Shown: positions 1 to 8,066 of the stretch, one piece after another
Layout: each line of letters opens with the position of its first letter
Position numbering within the stretch: position 1 is the first letter of the stretch
Assembly (NCBI GenBank): GCA_023459335.1
Contig: JAEWUO010000020.1
Span: 62,001 to 126,000, forward strand
Length of the DNA stretch: 64,000 bases
Direction: 5' to 3'
Source: Bacillota bacterium
Lineage (GTDB): Bacteria > Bacillota > Clostridia > Christensenellales > CAG-138
The notes under the pieces: generated by a model
What the model saw: only the letters and a program-made list of their open reading frames with translations
Told to the model about the DNA's origin: nothing
Databases searched by the model: none
Program-made: the position numbers and the translations under genes

Positions 1-82
1 CCATAGAAAAACCTCACGGCATATTGTACCACGGTCAACGGGATTACGCCATACAAAACGGCGGAAACGACACACGCAGCGT

Positions 83-1312
83 ATGGATTATGCCACAATC
101 CGATGGTATAATCGGCGCATGACGACAATGAGCTCCAAGATATATCAACGAAAAACTGGCTGGAGAGGCGTGCTGATTCGTTTGTGCGCGGCGGTGATTC
201 TGCTCCTTCTCGGCTTAAACTGGCCGAAATTGCTTTCGGGTGAAAGCGCGTGGATTGAACAGTATTACAGCGAAGGAATTTATCAGCCGATCCGCCGCGC
301 GATTTCGGCGGTTACAAGCCTCGTTCCGTTTTCGATTGCTGAGTTGCTGTTCTATATCCTGACATTCGGTGCGATTGCTTTTCTGATCGTACGTTTGCTG
401 CAAACTATTTTTCAGAAAGTACCGTTTCAGAGGTTTGCGGGCGCAATCGTAACGATTCTCCTGGCGACGGGTATCATCCTCAACCTGTTTTACGTCACCT
501 GGGGATTCAATTATCTGCGCGAGCCGCTTTCCGCACGCATGGAGCTGGAGGTTAAACAGCGCCCCGTGGACGAACTGGAGGCGTTTGTATTAAAGACCGC
601 GCGGGAAGCGAGCGCGCTGCGCGCAACACTTCACGAGGACGAAAACGGAGTGTTCGCCCCGGCGGAGAGTAACGCGCAGATATTCAATACGCTTCTGCAG
701 GCCTATGCCACGCTTGCGCTGAAGCATCCGGTTTTTTCGCCGGACCCCACGCGCGCAAAGCAAATCATCTGGTCGCGCGGGCTCTCATGGCAGGGCATTT
801 CGGGCATCTATATCGGGCTTACCGCGGAACCGAACGTCAACACGGATCAGCCGCCGATTCTGCTGTATCACGCCGCCGCGCATGAAATGGCGCACCAGAG
901 CGGTATCGCGAGCGAAAACGAAGCGGAGTTCGCGTCCTATCTGGCGTGTCTCTCGTCAAGCGATCCAAACGTTCGTTACTCCGGGCTCGCATATGCGCTC
1001 ATCGTCTCCGGCAACGCGTTGTTCGACGCAGACAGCGAAAAATATCTCGCCGCGACAGAAACATACGGGGATGCGATATGGCGGGATTTTTTAGCATATA
1101 ACGATTATTGGGATGCGTTCGACGGAGAAGTGAAAGAGAGCGCGGACCGGCGAAACGACGCATACCTGAAGCACAACGAACAGCCGAGCGGAATTAAAAG
1201 CTATGGAGAATCAGTCGATTTGATGCTTGCGTACGATAATAAATTCGGTGATTCGCAGATGAATACCCTGCCGAACGAATCAAATACCGGATCTTCCGGG
1301 ATTACCAAATAA
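83..1312 (+). CDS. DUF3810 family membrane protein, zinc metallopeptidase-like
   Basis: A 409-residue protein whose N-terminal part has three hydrophobic segments (about residues 29-45, 88-105 and 120-140), followed by a large extracytoplasmic-looking domain. The HEMAH motif near residue 266 matches the HExxH zinc site of gluzincin peptidases, and the NEAEF stretch about ten residues later could give the third ligand. This layout is typical of DUF3810 proteins, which are membrane-anchored and of unknown substrate. The first 12 codons are doubtful. A TATAAT box lies at 107-112, inside them, and in-frame ATGs follow at 119 and 128, so the true start may be one of those. No good ribosome binding site precedes any candidate. 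The family call is solid; enzymatic activity is inferred. Confidence 0.8.
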   Translation: MDYATIRWYNRRMTTMSSKIYQRKTGWRGVLIRLCAAVILLLLGLNWPKLLSGESAWIEQYYSEGIYQPIRRAISAVTSLVPFSIAELLFYILTFGAIAFLIVRLLQTIFQKVPFQRFAGAIVTILLATGIILNLFYVTWGFNYLREPLSARMELEVKQRPVDELEAFVLKTAREASALRATLHEDENGVFAPAESNAQIFNTLLQAYATLALKHPVFSPDPTRAKQIIWSRGLSWQGISGIYIGLTAEPNVNTDQPPILLYHAAAHEMAHQSGIASENEAEFASYLACLSSSDPNVRYSGLAYALIVSGNALFDADSEKYLAATETYGDAIWRDFLAYNDYWDAFDGEVKESADRRNDAYLKHNEQPSGIKSYGESVDLMLAYDNKFGDSQMNTLPNESNTGSSGITK

Positions 1313-1358
1313 ATATTTTGAAAGCATAAATATATTTCATATTTTTAGCCGTTTTGGG

Positions 1359-1387
1359 TTTACAAACCGACATTCATGATGTATGCT
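1359..1387 (+). promoter_or_regulatory. Sigma-70/SigA type promoter of the PLP enzyme gene
   Basis: TTTACA at 1359-1364 and TATGCT at 1382-1387 are separated by exactly 17 bp. They stand about 45 bp upstream of the AGGAGAG ribosome binding site of the gene at 1438. Together with the terminator at 2931 this makes a single-gene transcription unit. Confidence 0.75.
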
Positions 1388-1437
1388 GATAGCGGAAAAA
1401 CAGAAAAGATCGAATCTTATATGAGGAGAGAAATCCA

Positions 1438-2910
1438 ATGATCGACCTGACAAAAAACCGCGAAGGCCTGCGTCATAGCATCGACAGAGCGCGCGAAAAG
1501 GGCATTATCATACCGAAGATTTCCCAGATGCGCAACCCGAGTCTGATCCCTCGGAAAATTCAGGATCAGCTCACTCATGTCGGCCTTTGGGACATCAATC
1601 CGCTGAACCTGTTTCGCATCACCTGGCGCAACGAAGCGAAAGAATCCGGAGGGAAATACGGCGATGTCAACTTCATCGAAGTACCGTCCTCGCTTTCCGG
1701 CGTCAAGGCGCGCATCGTGATTTTGATCGGGAAGTGGTTTCCGACCGGCTGCCATAAGGTCGGCGCTTCCTTCGGTTGTCTGGTGCCGCGTCTCGTAACG
1801 GGGCAGTTCGATCCGACCTATCATAAAGCGGTCTGGCCGAGCACCGGCAACTACTGCCGCGGCGGCGCGTATAACTCTGCGCTTCTGGCGTGCGACTCCA
1901 TCGCGATCCTGCCGGCCGAGATGAGCAAGGAGCGTTTCGAGTGGCTTAAGACCGTCGCGGGTGAAATCATCGCGACGCCCGGCTGCGAGAGCAACGTCAA
2001 AGAAATCTTTGACAAAACCTGGGAATTGAAGAACACCCGCAAAGACGTCATGATCTTCAATCAGTTTGAAGAGATGGGCAACTGCGTCTGGCACTATCAG
2101 GTAACCGGAAAGGCCATCGAGGACGCGTTCGAATCCATCAAGCGCGATGGCGACCGTTTCGCGGGTGCGGCGTTTACGAGCGGCAGCGCGGGCACCATGT
2201 CCGCGGGCGATTACCTGAAGGAAGTTTATCCCAAGAGCAAGCTCGCCGTAGGCGAAGCGCTTCAGTGCCCAACACTCTTAAACAATGGCTTTGGCGGGCA
2301 TCGTATCGAAGGCATCGGCGATAAGCACGTACCCTGGATCCATAATGTGAAGAACACCGATATGGTGATTGACATCGATGACGAAGACAGCCAGAAACTG
2401 CTTCGGCTCTTCAACGATCCTGCGGGCAAGAAGTATCTGGTCGAACAGGCCGGCGTGCCGGCGGACTTCGTCGAGAAACTTTCCCTTCTAGGCATCTCCG
2501 GCATCGCGAATTTGCTCTGCTGCATCAAGATGGCGAAGTATTACGAGCTGACCGAGCATGACGTTCTCGCGACGGTCGGCACAGACTCCTCTGTTATGTA
2601 TACAAGCCGAATCCGGGAGCTGGAAGAAGCGGACGGCGCTTACACACCGGTCATGGCGGCGGCGGACTACGCGGAACATCTCCACGGCATTCGCACGGAC
2701 GTTATGGAAGAGCTCACCTACGAGTCGCGCAAACGCATCCACAACCTCAAGTACTACACCTGGGTCGAACAGCAGGGCAAGACCTACGAAGAGATCAACC
2801 AGCAGTGGTACGATGAGAACTACTGGACAAATATGCACGCGCAGGCGGACGAAATCGATGCGCTGATCGACGAATTCAACGAAGCGACGGGTCTATTAAA
2901 GAACCTGTAA
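1438..2910 (+). CDS. PLP-dependent enzyme, fold type II (tryptophan synthase beta/cysteine synthase-like)
   Basis: A 490-residue cytoplasmic enzyme. The KVGASFG motif near residue 106 supplies the likely Schiff-base lysine. The STGNYCRGGAYNS stretch resembles the asparagine/phosphate-binding loop of fold-type II PLP enzymes (STGNxxQG), and SGSAGTMSAG near residue 246 looks like a second glycine-rich phosphate-binding loop. Clostridial relatives are usually annotated only as PLP-dependent protein subunit beta, and the substrate is unknown; amino-acid beta-elimination or replacement is a reasonable inference. The start is fixed by AGGAGAG at 1424-1430, seven bases before the ATG. The gene has its own promoter and terminator. 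Confidence 0.85.
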   Translation: MIDLTKNREGLRHSIDRAREKGIIIPKISQMRNPSLIPRKIQDQLTHVGLWDINPLNLFRITWRNEAKESGGKYGDVNFIEVPSSLSGVKARIVILIGKWFPTGCHKVGASFGCLVPRLVTGQFDPTYHKAVWPSTGNYCRGGAYNSALLACDSIAILPAEMSKERFEWLKTVAGEIIATPGCESNVKEIFDKTWELKNTRKDVMIFNQFEEMGNCVWHYQVTGKAIEDAFESIKRDGDRFAGAAFTSGSAGTMSAGDYLKEVYPKSKLAVGEALQCPTLLNNGFGGHRIEGIGDKHVPWIHNVKNTDMVIDIDDEDSQKLLRLFNDPAGKKYLVEQAGVPADFVEKLSLLGISGIANLLCCIKMAKYYELTEHDVLATVGTDSSVMYTSRIRELEEADGAYTPVMAAADYAEHLHGIRTDVMEELTYESRKRIHNLKYYTWVEQQGKTYEEINQQWYDENYWTNMHAQADEIDALIDEFNEATGLLKNL

Positions 2911-2930
2911 ACGTAAGTATCAACACAAAG

Positions 2931-2954
2931 CCCCGCTTGACAGCGGGGTTTTTT
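2931..2954 (+). terminator. Rho-independent terminator
   Basis: CCCCGCT (2931-2937), loop TGAC, AGCGGGG (2942-2948) and then six T. An A-rich left flank may let it also end transcripts of the converging lipoprotein gene. Confidence 0.85.
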
Positions 2955-2970
2955 CAAAGATGGAAAGCGA

Positions 2971-3495
2971 TTACGGCGTCGGCGTTTCGGCGGCTGCGAC
3001 GGGCGTATAAGGCGTCTTGACCTCCAGCGTGAAATCCATGCCTGTCACGTCAATATCGGTATTGATTTCGGCATATACGGCGTTTGTACCAGTCGTAAGC
3101 AGCGTAGTACCCAATGCGTTATGAATCTTTCCGATGCCGCAGACTTTGCCCGTTTCGGCACGGTAAACGATGTCTACCTCCCCGTCGAGCGGCATCGGGT
3201 ACGCATTGACGCAGATACCGTCGAGAAAGGTGCCGTCGCCGTATTCATAGACACGCAGTTCGCCAAATGAGAGATATTGCCAGTAGTGATCGCCTTGTGT
3301 GATTTCGTTGCCCAGCGCGTCGGTAATAAGCGGGGCCGCGGTGATTTCGGCGGTAAAGGGGGAGGGAAGCGGTGTGGACGTCGCCGCGGGCGTGGGAGTT
3401 CCCGCGAGCACGGGCGTCGCGTCCTCGCAGCCGGTAAGCGCGAGCGCGAACAGCAGGACGGAACCCAGCGCGAACGACGCCAAGGCGCGTTTCAT
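2971..3495 (-). CDS. Small secreted lipoprotein
   Basis: From the ATG at 3495 the product is 174 residues. It has a lipoprotein signal peptide (MKRALASF, a hydrophobic core, then the lipobox LTGC) and a Pro/Thr/Ala-rich linker, followed by a small beta-rich domain of unknown function. A longer reading frame extends to 3606, but the start at 3495 gives a proper signal peptide. Its ATG also overlaps the TGA of pncB (ATGA at 3492-3495), which implies translational coupling. The domain is not recognised. The protein should be anchored on the outer face of the membrane. Confidence 0.8.
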   Translation of the reverse strand: MKRALASFALGSVLLFALALTGCEDATPVLAGTPTPAATSTPLPSPFTAEITAAPLITDALGNEITQGDHYWQYLSFGELRVYEYGDGTFLDGICVNAYPMPLDGEVDIVYRAETGKVCGIGKIHNALGTTLLTTGTNAVYAEINTDIDVTGMDFTLEVKTPYTPVAAAETPTP

Positions 3496-4925
3496 GCACG
3501 TTCCCCGATCGCATCCTGCAGGAGCTTCTGTTTGAGATCGTAGAGTTTGTCCGAAAGGTCGACTTTGTACGTGTGCGGCATCAGAAGACGCTTGTACTCG
3601 TCCCACATCGAGGCGAGTTCACGCTGCGCATAGGCTGCGATGTCGTGGACATCCGGGCATTTGTAAACCTGTTTCCCCTGAACAAAGATGGGAACGAGAA
3701 GTTCGCGCGCGGAGAAGTTTGTCAGCGTCATGCGCTTATACGTTTGAATCGGATCGAAGATGCGAAGGGGCTTCGTACTGTCGATGGTTTCGTCCTGAAG
3801 CGAAATCAGGTCGGCGACGGCCATGCCGTCCTTGTCGTAAAGCCGAAATACCTTTTTATAACCGGGATTAGTCAACTTATCCGGATTGTCCGAAATCTTG
3901 ATCTTCGGGATCAGTTTGCCGCCGACCACCACGCCGCTCATCTTATATACACCGCCGAGCGCGGGGTTGTTCTCGCTCGTGATCAAACGTGTTCCGACGC
4001 CCCAGACATTGATACGCGCGCCCTGCGTTTTCAGGTCGCGGATGACATATTCGTCCAGATCGCTGCTTGCCGCGATGATCGTTTTTTCAAATCCGGCGGC
4101 GTCCAGCATGGCTCGCGCTTTCTTGCTCAGGTAGGCGAGGTCGCCGCTGTCCAGCCGGATGCCAACCGGTTCGAATCCGCTCGCGCGGAGTTCTTTGAAG
4201 ACGGTGATCGCGTTCGGCACGCCGCTGCGGAGCGTATCATAGGTATCGACCAGCAGCAGGCAGCTGTCAGGGAACGTGCGCGCGTATGCGCGGAATGCAG
4301 TCACCTCGTCCGGAAAACTCTGCACCCAGCTGTGCGCGTGCGTACCGGAGACTTTTATATCGAACATCTGGCCGGTGAGCACGTTGCTTGTCGCGTTGCA
4401 GCCGCCGATGATCGCAGCGCGCGCGCCGTAGATGGCCGCGTCCGCGCCCTGCGCGCGGCGAAGGCCGAACTCCAGCACGGAATCCCCCTGCGCGGCATAG
4501 CAGATTTGGCTCGCTTTTGTCGCAATCAACGTCTGGTGGTTAACAAAAGTGAGGATTGCCGTTTCGATGAGCTGCGCTTCCATCATCGGCGCGCGAACCC
4601 GTACGAGCGGTTCGTAGGGGAACACAACCGTGCCTTCCTGCATGGCGTAAAGATCGCCAGTGAAACGAAACGTCTTCAGGTAGTTTAAAAACGCTTCGTC
4701 AAAGAGGTTCAGGGAACGAAGGTATGCGATGTCCTCTTCCGCGAAATGGATGTTGTTGATGTATTCCACGACGCTTTCCGTACCCGCCATGACGGCGTAG
4801 ACAACGTCCTCTTTCGGGCGGAAGAACAGGTCGAAGATGCCTTCGTTTTTTTGCATTCCTTCCTTGAAGTAGCCGAACATCATCGTAAGCTGGTAAAGGT
4901 CGGTCAGCATGGTAAGATTTCGCAT
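3492..4925 (-). CDS. pncB: Nicotinate phosphoribosyltransferase
   Basis: This enzyme of the NAD salvage (Preiss-Handler) pathway makes nicotinate mononucleotide from nicotinate, PRPP and ATP. The sequence shows the N-terminal MLTDLYQLTM block, the catalytic-histidine region GTHAHSWVQSF, the LDSGDL block and GVGTRLITS, which binds phosphate in this family. From the ATG at 4925 the protein is 477 residues, the usual length. That start has AGGAGGA 8-10 bases upstream, whereas the 12-codon upstream extension has none. A TATAAT on the minus strand at 5016-5011 may be its -10 box. The gene is translationally coupled to the downstream lipoprotein. Confidence 0.95.
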   Translation of the reverse strand: MRNLTMLTDLYQLTMMFGYFKEGMQKNEGIFDLFFRPKEDVVYAVMAGTESVVEYINNIHFAEEDIAYLRSLNLFDEAFLNYLKTFRFTGDLYAMQEGTVVFPYEPLVRVRAPMMEAQLIETAILTFVNHQTLIATKASQICYAAQGDSVLEFGLRRAQGADAAIYGARAAIIGGCNATSNVLTGQMFDIKVSGTHAHSWVQSFPDEVTAFRAYARTFPDSCLLLVDTYDTLRSGVPNAITVFKELRASGFEPVGIRLDSGDLAYLSKKARAMLDAAGFEKTIIAASSDLDEYVIRDLKTQGARINVWGVGTRLITSENNPALGGVYKMSGVVVGGKLIPKIKISDNPDKLTNPGYKKVFRLYDKDGMAVADLISLQDETIDSTKPLRIFDPIQTYKRMTLTNFSARELLVPIFVQGKQVYKCPDVHDIAAYAQRELASMWDEYKRLLMPHTYKVDLSDKLYDLKQKLLQDAIGERA

Positions 4926-5177
4926 GGAAAAGTCCTCCTGGTTTGACTCGGGCGCATACATGAACGGAATCGCCTGCGTCCGGACATGGATGAATCAAAA
5001 GATCTTTTTCATTATAGCGCGATTTGACGGAAGAAAAAAGGACAGGGCGTTTACTTTTATCAAGAAATTGTGTCATCCGCAAAAACGGTGTATTCTTTCC
5101 AGGTGAAGCGGCGAAAAACCGGAGAATCGATGATTATGATGCGATTTGATCAACCGCCGGGATTTGATGAAAAAGAA

Positions 5178-5206
5178 TTGACAACGATCATGCCTCTGGC
5201 TATAAT
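5178..5206 (+). promoter_or_regulatory. Consensus promoter of tRNA-Leu
   Basis: TTGACA (5178-5183) and TATAAT (5201-5206) with a 17-bp spacer, both perfect consensus. The predicted transcription start is about 5213, four bases before the mature 5' end of the tRNA. Confidence 0.9.
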
Positions 5207-5216
5207 TACTAAGTGC

Positions 5217-5299
5217 GCGGCAGTGCTGGAATTGGCAGACAGGCACGTTTGAGGGGCGTGTGCGCGAGCGTATGGGTTCAAGTCCCATCTGCCGCACCA
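5217..5299 (+). tRNA. tRNA-Leu(GAG)
   Basis: Acceptor strands GCGGCAG (5217-5223) and CTGCCGC (5289-5295) pair fully, with T at position 8, discriminator A and an encoded CCA. The anticodon stem CACGT/GCGTG carries the loop TTGAGGG, so the anticodon is GAG. A long variable arm of the type II leucine/serine class follows, then a T-arm with TTCAAGT. Length is 83 nt. The 3' end doubles as the attachment site of the prophage, so the bases downstream of the crossover are phage-supplied while the tRNA stays intact. Confidence 0.95.
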
Positions 5300-5307
5300 A
5301 AGAAAAC
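5275..5307 (+). other. attL core (33 bp)
   Basis: Identical to 42099-42131. It covers the end of the T-arm, the 3' acceptor strand, CCA and the following AAAGAAAAC. Immediately upstream the two copies diverge (GGG against TGG), which sets the left limit of identity. Confidence 0.9.
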
Positions 5308-5329
5308 CCGCTAATTTAGCGGGTTTTTT
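5305..5329. terminator. Phage-borne terminator for tRNA-Leu and integrase operon
   Basis: AACCCGCTAA (5305-5314) pairs with TTAGCGGGTT (5316-5325), followed by T5324-5329. The reverse strand has AAAA/TTTT symmetry. It lies inside the prophage just beyond attL, so the phage replaces the tRNA's own terminator, now at 42121. It also sits six bases from the integrase stop and can serve both strands. Confidence 0.85.
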
Positions 5330-5334
5330 GCTTA

Positions 5335-6489
5335 TTATTTTAATTTGCTGGCCACGTTCTGGCCACTTCTGTTTATTTGCTCGAATGGTATTGGTTTTTT
5401 ACACAGAATTATGCGTTTAAAATTCGTTTCGGATAGTTTTCTCGCGCGGTTAAGATCTCCGTCGATCTCATGCGAGTAAGTACCGTGCGTGTCCATGCTT
5501 TGAGAGTGACCGACCTGCAGCTGTAACAACTCGGTCGGCATTTCCTTATTGACCGAAATAAACGTATGCCGGAGCTCGTACGGGGAGATATGCTCCATGC
5601 CGTTATAGGCGCAGTACGCGGCCCAATGCTTTGAAAGCGTATCCTGCGTAGCGGCATTGCCGTTGATCCACGGAAACACCCAGGGCGAAACGACGCCCTC
5701 TTTTGACATCTTCGCGGCCTGATCGGTTAAAGCGGATGCGGCGAATGTGTTCAGGCGGAACGCGCGCCGGGCATTATCATTTTTCCCGGCGGTCTGTTTG
5801 CCTTGCCGGTTGATGGATCTCGCGATAGTGACGAGATCCCCGTGAATATCTCCGTGCTGGAGCCCCAGCAATTCGCCGGGGCGCAGGCCGGTCGTAGCGG
5901 CGAAGCGAAACGCGTATATAAACCATTCCTTTTCAACACGGTGCCGCAAATAAGTTTCGTCGGATGTGAACAGCGTGCGAATATCGACCGGCTGGAGCGT
6001 ACGCTTCTCGGATCGCGGCGCGTCGCGCGGAACGACGAGATCTTCCGGCCGCAGCGTCGTGCATCCGCGCTTTCGGCAGTATTTCACGAAACAGGTCATG
6101 CATCCGCGGATGTTGCAAAGCGTCTTGCGCGAGAGTCCTTCTTTATGAGCTTCGATGATCACATCCTGAAGCATCTGCTCGGTGAGGCGGCCGATTCGAA
6201 CCGCACCGATAAAAGGCGTGATATGATTCTTCAATAGGTTCCTGTATTGATAATCGTAATATCCCAACGCCACATAATCGACAAGCCAGTCCTCGATCAG
6301 CTGGGAACAGCGCAGCTCTTCGTCAACCGTGTGGCTTTTCAGCCATTCGTCTGCCTGGCGTTCTGCGTCGGTTTTGCCGCGGCGCCCTGGCATGACGGAA
6401 TAGAACCGGCGGCGTACGCCATCCGATTGCACGCGGATCGCCCAGCGCTGAGTTTCTTCATCCCAAACAGCGGAATTTGAACGTGTCAT
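5335..6489 (-). CDS. int: Tyrosine-recombinase integrase
   Basis: A 384-residue site-specific recombinase that inserts and excises the prophage at the tRNA-Leu 3' end. An N-terminal SAM-like core-binding region (about residues 60-150) precedes the catalytic domain. The catalytic domain has box I TGLRPGEL (R203), box II SPYELRHT (R307, with Tyr in place of the first His, a common variant), VGHSQ (H328) and the nucleophile Y338 in HGTYSH. The ATG at 6489 overlaps the stop of the upstream gene (ATGA), making it the last gene of a four-gene leftward operon. Two CTGGCCAC repeats, candidate arm-type sites, lie in its last codons. Confidence 0.96.
   Translation of the reverse strand: MTRSNSAVWDEETQRWAIRVQSDGVRRRFYSVMPGRRGKTDAERQADEWLKSHTVDEELRCSQLIEDWLVDYVALGYYDYQYRNLLKNHITPFIGAVRIGRLTEQMLQDVIIEAHKEGLSRKTLCNIRGCMTCFVKYCRKRGCTTLRPEDLVVPRDAPRSEKRTLQPVDIRTLFTSDETYLRHRVEKEWFIYAFRFAATTGLRPGELLGLQHGDIHGDLVTIARSINRQGKQTAGKNDNARRAFRLNTFAASALTDQAAKMSKEGVVSPWVFPWINGNAATQDTLSKHWAAYCAYNGMEHISPYELRHTFISVNKEMPTELLQLQVGHSQSMDTHGTYSHEIDGDLNRARKLSETNFKRIILCKKPIPFEQINRSGQNVASKLK
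5348..5366 (+). repeat. Candidate left arm-type integrase sites
   Basis: CTGGCCAC occurs at 5348-5355 and again at 5359-5366, an 11-bp period. The same octamer is found near the right end at 41988-41995 with a partial inverted copy beside it. Placement close to both att cores fits integrase arm binding; this is inference. Confidence 0.4.
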
Positions 6490-7226
6490 ATTTTCCTCTT
6501 TTCACTAGATATATATGGACGAACGGCGTCATAAACATGAGCTAACTCATTAATATAGAATTCAGATCGAGCTCTCATAAAATCTACGAGCGAACTGACT
6601 TCGCTGTATGAAGTATCTTCGATAGTTCTTATGACATCTGAACGGAGAAAGACTAGCAATAATAGCTTGTAATAGTACAAGTTTTGATCTATCTCTTCAC
6701 TACTGCATGCATATTTCTCTATTTCTGTAACGAAATTACTATCGAATTCGGTTTCAGACCCGTTTAATAATGAAGATATTTTTAATTCAGATTCGTGATA
6801 GCGATCAAAGGAAGATTTAATTACTTTTTTCGAAAAATCACTATTGACTGAAAAATTGAGGAATGAGCACTGGTTATAAACGTTGGATATATATAAATAT
6901 CGTTTGACCTTATCGATATCGCTGACATGAGAGGTACAATAATCTAAAGAAAGAAAATCATTACAAAAAGATAGCGATGAATAGAACACTTGACTGCTGC
7001 ATAGAAATATAAGATCACGGGTGCTGCCTTTGAAACGCAATTTCTTGCCATGACGTTTTAGATAAATAAGAAAGCGGTGAAGGTCAGAAGGGTGCCTAGA
7101 GAAGTATAGAATAAATGGGCCACAGAGGGCCAATAAACAAACGATAGTTACCTCGATAATAATCATAAACACCAACCCATAAAATCGATCTAACTGGAGA
7201 ATACCACAACCACACATAGGCGACAA
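6486..7226 (-). CDS. AT-rich membrane-anchored protein of unknown function (prophage cargo)
   Basis: The family is not recognised. The 246-residue product has one strong N-terminal membrane segment (MIIIEVTIVCLLALCG, about residues 21-43) and then a largely helical soluble region rich in Ser, Tyr and Phe. In-frame ATG choices exist at 7226 and 7166, and neither has a clear ribosome binding site. Base composition is distinctly more AT-rich than the genes on either side, suggesting recent transfer. It lies six bases downstream of a Phd-like antitoxin gene and overlaps int by ATGA, so it may be a toxin, an exclusion factor or other lysogenic cargo. Confidence 0.7.
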   Translation of the reverse strand: MSPMCGCGILQLDRFYGLVFMIIIEVTIVCLLALCGPFILYFSRHPSDLHRFLIYLKRHGKKLRFKGSTRDLIFLCSSQVFYSSLSFCNDFLSLDYCTSHVSDIDKVKRYLYISNVYNQCSFLNFSVNSDFSKKVIKSSFDRYHESELKISSLLNGSETEFDSNFVTEIEKYACSSEEIDQNLYYYKLLLLVFLRSDVIRTIEDTSYSEVSSLVDFMRARSEFYINELAHVYDAVRPYISSEKRKI

Positions 7227-7232
7227 CCATTT

Positions 7233-7445
7233 TCAGTGATTTGCGGCTGTCTCTTCCAAAAGATCGTTACTGAAAACGGAAGCGGCGATTTCCATGCTGG
7301 TGCGAACCATCGTATAATCGAAGATCGAAAGCAGCAGCAGCTTACGATCTCCGACCACGAGAAGTATTTTCTCGTTCTTATCTAGGACTGACGAGATATG
7401 CTTAGATGGTTTCTGAAGGAATTCCGAAAGGGTGACCTCGATCAT
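7233..7445 (-). CDS. Phd/YefM-like antitoxin-type protein
   Basis: A 70-residue protein with the layout of the Phd/YefM fold: an opening strand MIEVTLSEF, a helix QKPSKHISSVLDKNEK, then the beta hairpin ILLVVGDRKLLLLS. This corresponds to the Phd pattern in which a short helix is followed by a hydrophobic V-x-x-G-x-x-x hairpin. The family call rests on this pattern alone and is tentative. GAAGG six bases before the ATG supports the start. Its first four bases overlap the stop of the gene upstream, and the AT-rich membrane protein follows, as expected of an antitoxin-toxin pair. Confidence 0.5.
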   Translation of the reverse strand: MIEVTLSEFLQKPSKHISSVLDKNEKILLVVGDRKLLLLSIFDYTMVRTSMEIAASVFSNDLLEETAANH

Positions 7446-7720
7446 ACGACACCTTCGTTCTTCAAAATGGCGGATGGAGGATATATTTCGATACTGGACC
7501 GGTTGGGAAGCGGAAGCGAGCGAGAGACTTCAAAGACAACGTGCCGGATGCAGGCGGAGCAAGGAAAACCGACAGAGCTACGGGAACAACCGACCGTCTG
7601 GAGAGGACGCGTGATGCCGTCGTCCTCGTACACAAGGAATTTCATAGGATGAAGATAGTTTGATTTGAATCGGTGACAATAGACGAGCGCCTGCGCATAA
7701 GTTACTGTAGTCAAATTCAT
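7442..7720 (-). CDS. Hypothetical protein, first gene of the integrase operon
   Basis: A 92-codon frame with no recognised family. AAGGAG lies immediately before the ATG at 7720, too close for it, but is well spaced for an in-frame TTG at 7714, which is the better start (90 residues). The end overlaps the next gene by ATGA, the same junction style as the rest of this operon; that is the main support. The central Cys-rich stretch CSRSSVGFPCSAC is odd. It may be non-coding. Confidence 0.4.
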   Translation of the reverse strand: MNLTTVTYAQALVYCHRFKSNYLHPMKFLVYEDDGITRPLQTVGCSRSSVGFPCSACIRHVVFEVSRSLPLPNRSSIEIYPPSAILKNEGVV

Positions 7721-7766
7721 TCTCCTTTTTGGCCATTGTGTGTAAAAATCGCAGCAGTACTATATC

Positions 7767-7801
7767 TTGTGAATTGACAAAAATCCGCTGTCTGCTATAA
7801 T
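7767..7801 (+). promoter_or_regulatory. Consensus promoter with overlapping quasi-palindrome
   Basis: TTGACA (7774-7779) and TATAAT (7796-7801) with a 16-bp spacer. The -35 box is embedded in TTGTGAATTGACAA (7767-7780), a 14-bp quasi-palindrome with one mismatched pair, which may be an operator. It faces right, toward the small gene at 7873 and against the integrase operon. Confidence 0.7.
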
Positions 7802-7872
7802 CAATACAAACACATGTTCGCATTATACCACAATAAAGAAATTTGTAAAGCGCGTGAGAATGAGGAGGACGA

Positions 7873-8049
7873 ATGGAGACGGTATATCTGCACATACCGG
7901 AGCTGCCGCGCACGCGGCATATCATCGCCGGGGACAGGCATATAATAAACACCGCCGCGCCGGATGCGAACGTCATTCACAAAGTGCGACGGCGAGCGGA
8001 TGTACAAATAAAACAAGAACAAACGGAGAAACTGAGAGCCCCGCAATGA
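7873..8049 (+). CDS. Small phage protein (58 aa) expressed from its own promoter
   Basis: ATG at 7873 with AGGAGG at 7863-7868, 58 codons, TGA at 8047. The stop lies in the loop of a strong terminator, so promoter, ribosome binding site, ORF and terminator form a complete single-gene unit. It lies between the integrase operon and the repressor, both of which run the other way. The product is charged, rich in Arg, His and Ile, with no membrane segment and no recognised family. The position suggests expression in the lysogen, for example for immunity or superinfection exclusion. It falls below common ORF length cut-offs and is easily missed. Confidence 0.6.
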   Translation: METVYLHIPELPRTRHIIAGDRHIINTAAPDANVIHKVRRRADVQIKQEQTEKLRAPQ

Positions 8050-8066
8050 AGCGGGGCTCTTTTTTT
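8035..8066 (+). terminator. Rho-independent terminator
   Basis: AGAGCCCCGC (8035-8044), loop AATGAA, GCGGGGCTCT (8051-8060), then T-run to 8066. It ends the small rightward transcript right at the 3' end of the converging repressor gene, whose TAA uses 8065-8067. Confidence 0.9.

Noticed and set aside
3573..4688. A 371-codon plus-strand ORF
   Set aside because: Antisense to pncB, whose motifs are unmistakable; Arg/Val/Asp-rich shadow sequence.
7398..7652. Plus-strand ORF of 84 codons opposite the Phd-like gene
   Set aside because: No ribosome binding site or promoter, and it opposes an operon with consistent ATGA junctions.
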